Assembly (NCBI GenBank): GCA_003697065.1 | Contig: RFFY01000377.1 | Span: 1-9,259 of the forward strand | From: Actinomyces sp. | Lineage (GTDB): Bacteria > Actinomycetota > Acidimicrobiia > Acidimicrobiales > Aldehydirespiratoraceae | Direction: 5' to 3' | Length of the DNA stretch: 9,259 nt | In this document: positions 6,395 through 9,259 of the stretch, in pieces | Numbering within the stretch: position 1 is the first letter of the stretch | Layout of the letters: the number at the start of each line of letters is the position of its first letter | The notes under the pieces: model-generated | What the model was told of the DNA's origin: nothing | Database searches by the model: none | The model's input: only the letters and a program-made list of their open reading frames with translations | Position numbers and translations under genes: made by a program

Positions 6395-7908
6395 GCCGGC
6401 AGGGGGGCTCGCCGGTCTCCGTCGGTCACGGTACCGACCGGCACGTCGGCGATCGGCTCGCCGAGTCTAGATAGGCCGGGCAGGCGGGGCACCGACCGGC
6501 GACGGCTCAACCACACGGCGAACCAGCCCAACAGAGCCAGATCGAGGACTCCGGGAGCGAAGCCCAGGGCCGTCCGCCAGACGTCGGTCGACGTCATCAA
6601 GACGACATGGACGACAGCGATCCCGCGCACCGCGGCGGCGCTCCGCACGGGGAGCCGCCCGATGAGCCTGTCCAGCCACACCACCCCGACCGCCGCCAAC
6701 AGCGACCACACGACGACCCCGGCGGGGCCGAAGTTGGCCCACCCGACCCCGAAGAAGCCGGCGTTGGCGTTGCCGAGGAGGTCGGGATGGCTCTGGAAGT
6801 AACGCACGAAGATGTGCTTGGAGAGGTCGAAGGTCTCCCCCGCCAAGAGATTGCCGAGCTTCGGGATGGACGCGCCCGCCAGGAAGTCGTGACGTGCGGG
6901 AAACTCGCGGAAGTAGGCGGTCATGACGTTGTCGGGGACGAAGAACGCCCGTCGCCACAGCGCGTGGACGGCGGCGACGACACGCTCGCCGAGACCTCCC
7001 GAGGACACGAGCCCGAAGAACAGCAGGGGGAACGCGGCCGCCAGGGGCACGAGCACCGCCAGGTGCGAGACGCGTAGCTGGCGGCCACGCACCACGAGTG
7101 CCGCGATCACGACCACCGCGGCCAGCTCTCCGACGACCGCCTTCTCGGTGGTCACGAGGGCGTAGCCGACGCCGACGGCGGCCACCACAAGAGCTGCCAG
7201 GCCGGCCACCGAGCGCCGGCGGGCATGACGACGGTCGACGAGCAGCCAGTCGCTCACGAACCACGCCAGGGCGAAGGGCAGGTAGAGATTCCGGATCACC
7301 CCCACCGCCAGTCGCAGGACCGGCGGCGACAGGCGCAACAGAGCGTTCTGACGCGCGAGGGCCACGTCGATGCCCGACGCTCCCCCAAGCAGTTCGAACA
7401 GGGGGATCCGGTCGATGGCCAGGAGCCAGACGGGCAGTATCGCCACAGCAACCGCCACGACCCACAGCACCGCGGTCCGCTCGATCCGGCGGGACAGCGG
7501 GGACCCGGTCCACCGTCGTGTCGGCCCCGACACCCGGCCGGCGGCGGCGAAGACCATCGCCCATCCGGCCACACCCGCAGCCAAGGAGAGCACCATCGCG
7601 TCGGGCACGCTCTCCCCGTAGCGGTCCACCACCGCGGGCAGGGGCGTCAACACGACGAGGGCGATGGCGCTGACGAGGACCCCCGGTAGGCGAAAGTCCC
7701 GTAGCCGGAACAAGCTCGGGTTCTCGAGAACGACCAGAAGGAGCATCGCCTCCGCCGCTGCCAACACGATCCAATCCACGGAGTCGATCCGGGATGGAGG
7801 TCGGCCGATCCGGACGAGAGCTCCGCCGAGATGGGCAGCCACCGCGGCGAGCAGGCACGACGCCGCGGTGCGCGGCAGGGGCGACGGGGCGCTCCGCGAG
7901 GATCTCAT
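6388..7908 (-). CDS. Putative Wzy-type repeat-unit polymerase (polytopic membrane protein)
   Basis: Predicted integral membrane protein of 506 residues with about 11-12 hydrophobic spans covering most of the chain from residue 15 to 468. These proteins link lipid-carried repeat units into long chains at the outer face of the inner membrane. Support: topology; a large, less hydrophobic loop late in the chain (about 320-385), including FFVPDNVMTAYFREFP and SHPDLLGNANAG; and then GFFGVGWANFGPAGVVVW (384-401), which resembles the aromatic-rich 'E/G-x-x-x-N-F-G-x-x-G' segment after the main loop of O-antigen polymerases. Wzy proteins diverge strongly, so the call leans on position directly before a Wzz-like gene and among glycosyltransferases. 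A Wzx flippase is less likely because the long late loop and this motif are wrong for it. The ATG at 7908 is preferred over the GTG at 7929: it overlaps the upstream stop as ATGA and has GAGGG 6 bases before it. Confidence 0.68.
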   Translation of the reverse strand: MRSSRSAPSPLPRTAASCLLAAVAAHLGGALVRIGRPPSRIDSVDWIVLAAAEAMLLLVVLENPSLFRLRDFRLPGVLVSAIALVVLTPLPAVVDRYGESVPDAMVLSLAAGVAGWAMVFAAAGRVSGPTRRWTGSPLSRRIERTAVLWVVAVAVAILPVWLLAIDRIPLFELLGGASGIDVALARQNALLRLSPPVLRLAVGVIRNLYLPFALAWFVSDWLLVDRRHARRRSVAGLAALVVAAVGVGYALVTTEKAVVGELAAVVVIAALVVRGRQLRVSHLAVLVPLAAAFPLLFFGLVSSGGLGERVVAAVHALWRRAFFVPDNVMTAYFREFPARHDFLAGASIPKLGNLLAGETFDLSKHIFVRYFQSHPDLLGNANAGFFGVGWANFGPAGVVVWSLLAAVGVVWLDRLIGRLPVRSAAAVRGIAVVHVVLMTSTDVWRTALGFAPGVLDLALLGWFAVWLSRRRSVPRLPGLSRLGEPIADVPVGTVTDGDRRAPLPAR

Positions 7909-8870
7909 GTCAGGCCCTCGTACGAGCACACCAATCGACGGGCAACGGCCGCCAGATCGTGGCGGTCGACGACGTAGCGACGTCCGCGTCGCCCGAGTTC
8001 CTCGGCTTCTTCGGGGTGGCGAAGGAGGGCGAGCACCCTCTCCGCGATCTCCTCACCAGCAGACACCGAGGCGACAGGCACATCGGGCACCGACCTCCAG
8101 TCGAAGGGCATGACGACAGGCCTCTCGCACGCCATGGCCTCGAGTTCGGAAAGGCTCAGAATCCCGAGCCGGGCCTGCCCGATGACAACGTCGGCCTGCA
8201 GGATCTCCTCCCGGACTCCCGCTTTGTCGGACTTCGGGAGCAGTGTCACTCCCACGCTTCGCGCCTCGTCGTCGTACTCCCCGCCGGCGAAGGAGCGCAC
8301 CTCGATCCCGGCACTCACCAGCTGGGCTCCCGCGTCCACCAGGCTCGTGCCGCCCTTTATCGGGCTGAGGCGAGCATGGATGAGGACACGGCCGTCACCG
8401 GTCCGGGCTCGAGGGGCCCAGAACCTGGTGTCGACGGGATTCGGCGCCACGGTCGCGCCATTTGGCACGTAGGCGAGGAGATCCGGGGTCACGACCTGAA
8501 TCAGGTCGGCACGTCGGAGCGCCCACTCCACGGGCCGGAACGCGAGCGACGAGGACCTGAATCGGACGTCGGATCCGTGGACGTGGACCACCACCGGCTT
8601 CGCCCCTGCCCGCACCCAGGGCGCGTTCTGGGCCCAGTGGATGTGGACCACGTCGGGTTCGGCTGCCGTGATCTGGCGGCTGACCGGCCCCAGCAGACGT
8701 GCGACACGCTCAGCGAGCTGACCAGCTCGACGCAAGCGGGAGTCGGCTGGGGGCGGGACCGGTACCGGTACGTGGACCGCCTCCCAGGGGGTGAACTCGT
8801 TGATCCCCCGGACCAGCTCACTCGCCACGCGGGCCACGTCACCGACGTGTACGACGCGCTTGGTGGTCAC
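7905..8870 (-). CDS. GT4-type (GT-B fold) glycosyltransferase
   Basis: Predicted cytoplasmic or membrane-associated retaining glycosyltransferase of 321 residues, short for the family (usually 350-420). The N-terminal half begins VVHVGDVARVASELVRGI (6-23), the acceptor-side glycine loop, and includes EPDVVHIHW (71-79) and VVVHVHGSDVRF (93-104). The interdomain segment runs from VTPDLLAYVP to VAPNPVDTRFW (127-151). The C-terminal donor domain has VLIHARLSPIKGG (162-174), where Arg and Lys normally bind the donor phosphates, and LSELEAMACERPVVMP (240-255), whose E244 is the second Glu of the EX7E motif; the first Glu position is not Glu. Start is GTG at 8870, overlapping the upstream stop as GTGA and preceded by AAGGGG at 6 bases. 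The stop overlaps the polymerase start. Donor and acceptor unknown. Confidence 0.9.
   Translation of the reverse strand: MTTKRVVHVGDVARVASELVRGINEFTPWEAVHVPVPVPPPADSRLRRAGQLAERVARLLGPVSRQITAAEPDVVHIHWAQNAPWVRAGAKPVVVHVHGSDVRFRSSSLAFRPVEWALRRADLIQVVTPDLLAYVPNGATVAPNPVDTRFWAPRARTGDGRVLIHARLSPIKGGTSLVDAGAQLVSAGIEVRSFAGGEYDDEARSVGVTLLPKSDKAGVREEILQADVVIGQARLGILSLSELEAMACERPVVMPFDWRSVPDVPVASVSAGEEIAERVLALLRHPEEAEELGRRGRRYVVDRHDLAAVARRLVCSYEGLT
7915..7919 (-). promoter_or_regulatory. Ribosome binding site GAGGG fixing the polymerase start
   Basis: Minus-strand GAGGG lies 6 bases before the ATG at 7908 and within the last codons of the upstream glycosyltransferase. It supports that start over the in-frame GTG at 7929, which has no comparable site. 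Confidence 0.7.
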
Positions 8871-9259
8871 GTCTCGCCCCTTACCTCGGCGAAGACCTCG
8901 AGCACCCGACGAGCTCGGGCCTCCCAGGTGTGACGGTGACGGGCGGCGCGGGCCCGTCGGGCGGCAGCCGACACCATCTGCGGGTCGTCCCGCAGGCGCG
9001 TGATCAGTCCCGGCAGGCTCGCGTCGTCGACGACCCAGCCATAGCCCTCGCTCTCGACGAGGCGCGCCGCCGCGGACGGCCGGCGCAACAACAGGGGTGT
9101 TCCGTACCCCATGGCCTCGACGCTCTTCACGGGCACGGCGATCGCCTGATACTCGCCCCCGAATCCCGCGCAGGCCACGTCCACCCGGCGATACAGCTCG
9201 CCGACCTCGGCCGCCCGGGCATGGACGATCTCGACGCGGGCGGCGTCGAAGTGAGGCGA
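8867..9259 (-). CDS. Glycosyltransferase (GT-B fold), C-terminal part only; 5' end beyond the window
   Basis: The frame is open through the right edge, so only the last 130 residues of the product are visible and the GTG at 9184 is internal. What is seen is the donor half of a GT-B glycosyltransferase: VEIVHARAAEVGELYRRVDV (about 9-28), the strand and helix before the donor site; AIAVPVKSVEAMGYGTPLLL (about 39-58), a clear match to the 'P-x-K-x-x-E-x-M-x-x-G-x-P' donor-binding motif of GT1/GT4 enzymes; then GYGWVVDDASLPGLITRLRDD and a final Arg/Ala-rich helix with HTWEARARRVLEVF, the usual family ending. It overlaps the next gene by 4 bases (GTGA), so it belongs to the same operon. Family firm; substrate unknown. 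Confidence 0.87.
   Translation of the reverse strand, partial: SPHFDAARVEIVHARAAEVGELYRRVDVACAGFGGEYQAIAVPVKSVEAMGYGTPLLLRRPSAAARLVESEGYGWVVDDASLPGLITRLRDDPQMVSAAARRARAARHRHTWEARARRVLEVFAEVRGET
8877..8882 (-). promoter_or_regulatory. Ribosome binding site AAGGGG of the GT4-type glycosyltransferase
   Basis: Minus-strand AAGGGG, 6 bases before the GTG at 8870, inside the end of the upstream gene. With the GTGA stop/start overlap it settles the non-ATG start. Confidence 0.65.

Noticed and set aside
6467..7858. 463-codon open frame on the minus strand in another frame of the polymerase gene
   Set aside because: Arg/Gly/Pro-rich low-complexity translation with no domain; typical GC-rich shadow of the membrane protein gene.
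7908..7929. GTG at 7929 as the polymerase start
   Set aside because: It has no ribosome site at a good distance and would overlap the upstream gene by 25 bases; the ATG at 7908 has both GAGGG and an ATGA overlap.
7794..8933. 379-codon rightward open frame opposite the GT4 gene
   Set aside because: It lies antisense to a gene with clear glycosyltransferase motifs, and its own translation shows no recognisable domain.

Overview
This window is part of a cell-surface or secreted polysaccharide biosynthesis cluster from a very GC-rich bacterium. Codon third positions are almost all G or C, starts are a mix of ATG and GTG, and genes are packed with 4-base overlaps. This fits Actinomycetota; the class Acidimicrobiia is a guess from the style of the proteins, not something I can prove. 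No RNA gene, insertion sequence, CRISPR array or phage gene is visible, and no stretch over 300 bases lacks a gene or gene remnant.

Layout: two glycosyltransferase family 2 genes read rightward (1-1418, cut by the left edge, and 1415-2476). They meet, tail to tail and overlapping by 69 bases, a leftward run of six loci. In order of transcription these are: a glycosyltransferase fragment cut by the right edge (8867-9259), a GT4-type glycosyltransferase (7905-8870), a multi-membrane-span protein that is probably the Wzy-type polymerase (6388-7908), a Wzz-type chain-length/co-polymerase protein with a degenerate kinase-like tail (5218-6384), a broken sulfotransferase (4592-5182), and a large membrane O-acyltransferase fused to an SGNH domain (2408-4582). 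Spacing in the leftward run is -4, -4, 3, 35 and 9 bases, so it is very probably one operon whose promoter lies beyond base 9259. The promoter of the rightward pair lies left of base 1.

Working model (inference): the glycosyltransferases assemble a lipid-linked repeat unit on the cytoplasmic face. A flippase not seen here exports it, the Wzy-like protein polymerises it under control of the Wzz-like protein, and the acyltransferase decorates it with acyl (probably acetyl) groups. A second decoration, sulfation, appears to have been lost: the sulfotransferase gene keeps its two PAPS-binding ends but has a one-base frameshift and seems to have lost its middle. No initiating sugar-phosphate transferase, Wzx flippase or nucleotide-sugar synthesis gene is in the window.

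The most notable points are the decayed sulfotransferase, the Wzz protein whose cytoplasmic tail looks like a tyrosine-kinase fold without its ATP-binding motif, and the antisense overlap of the two convergent transcription units. I see no wholly new system.
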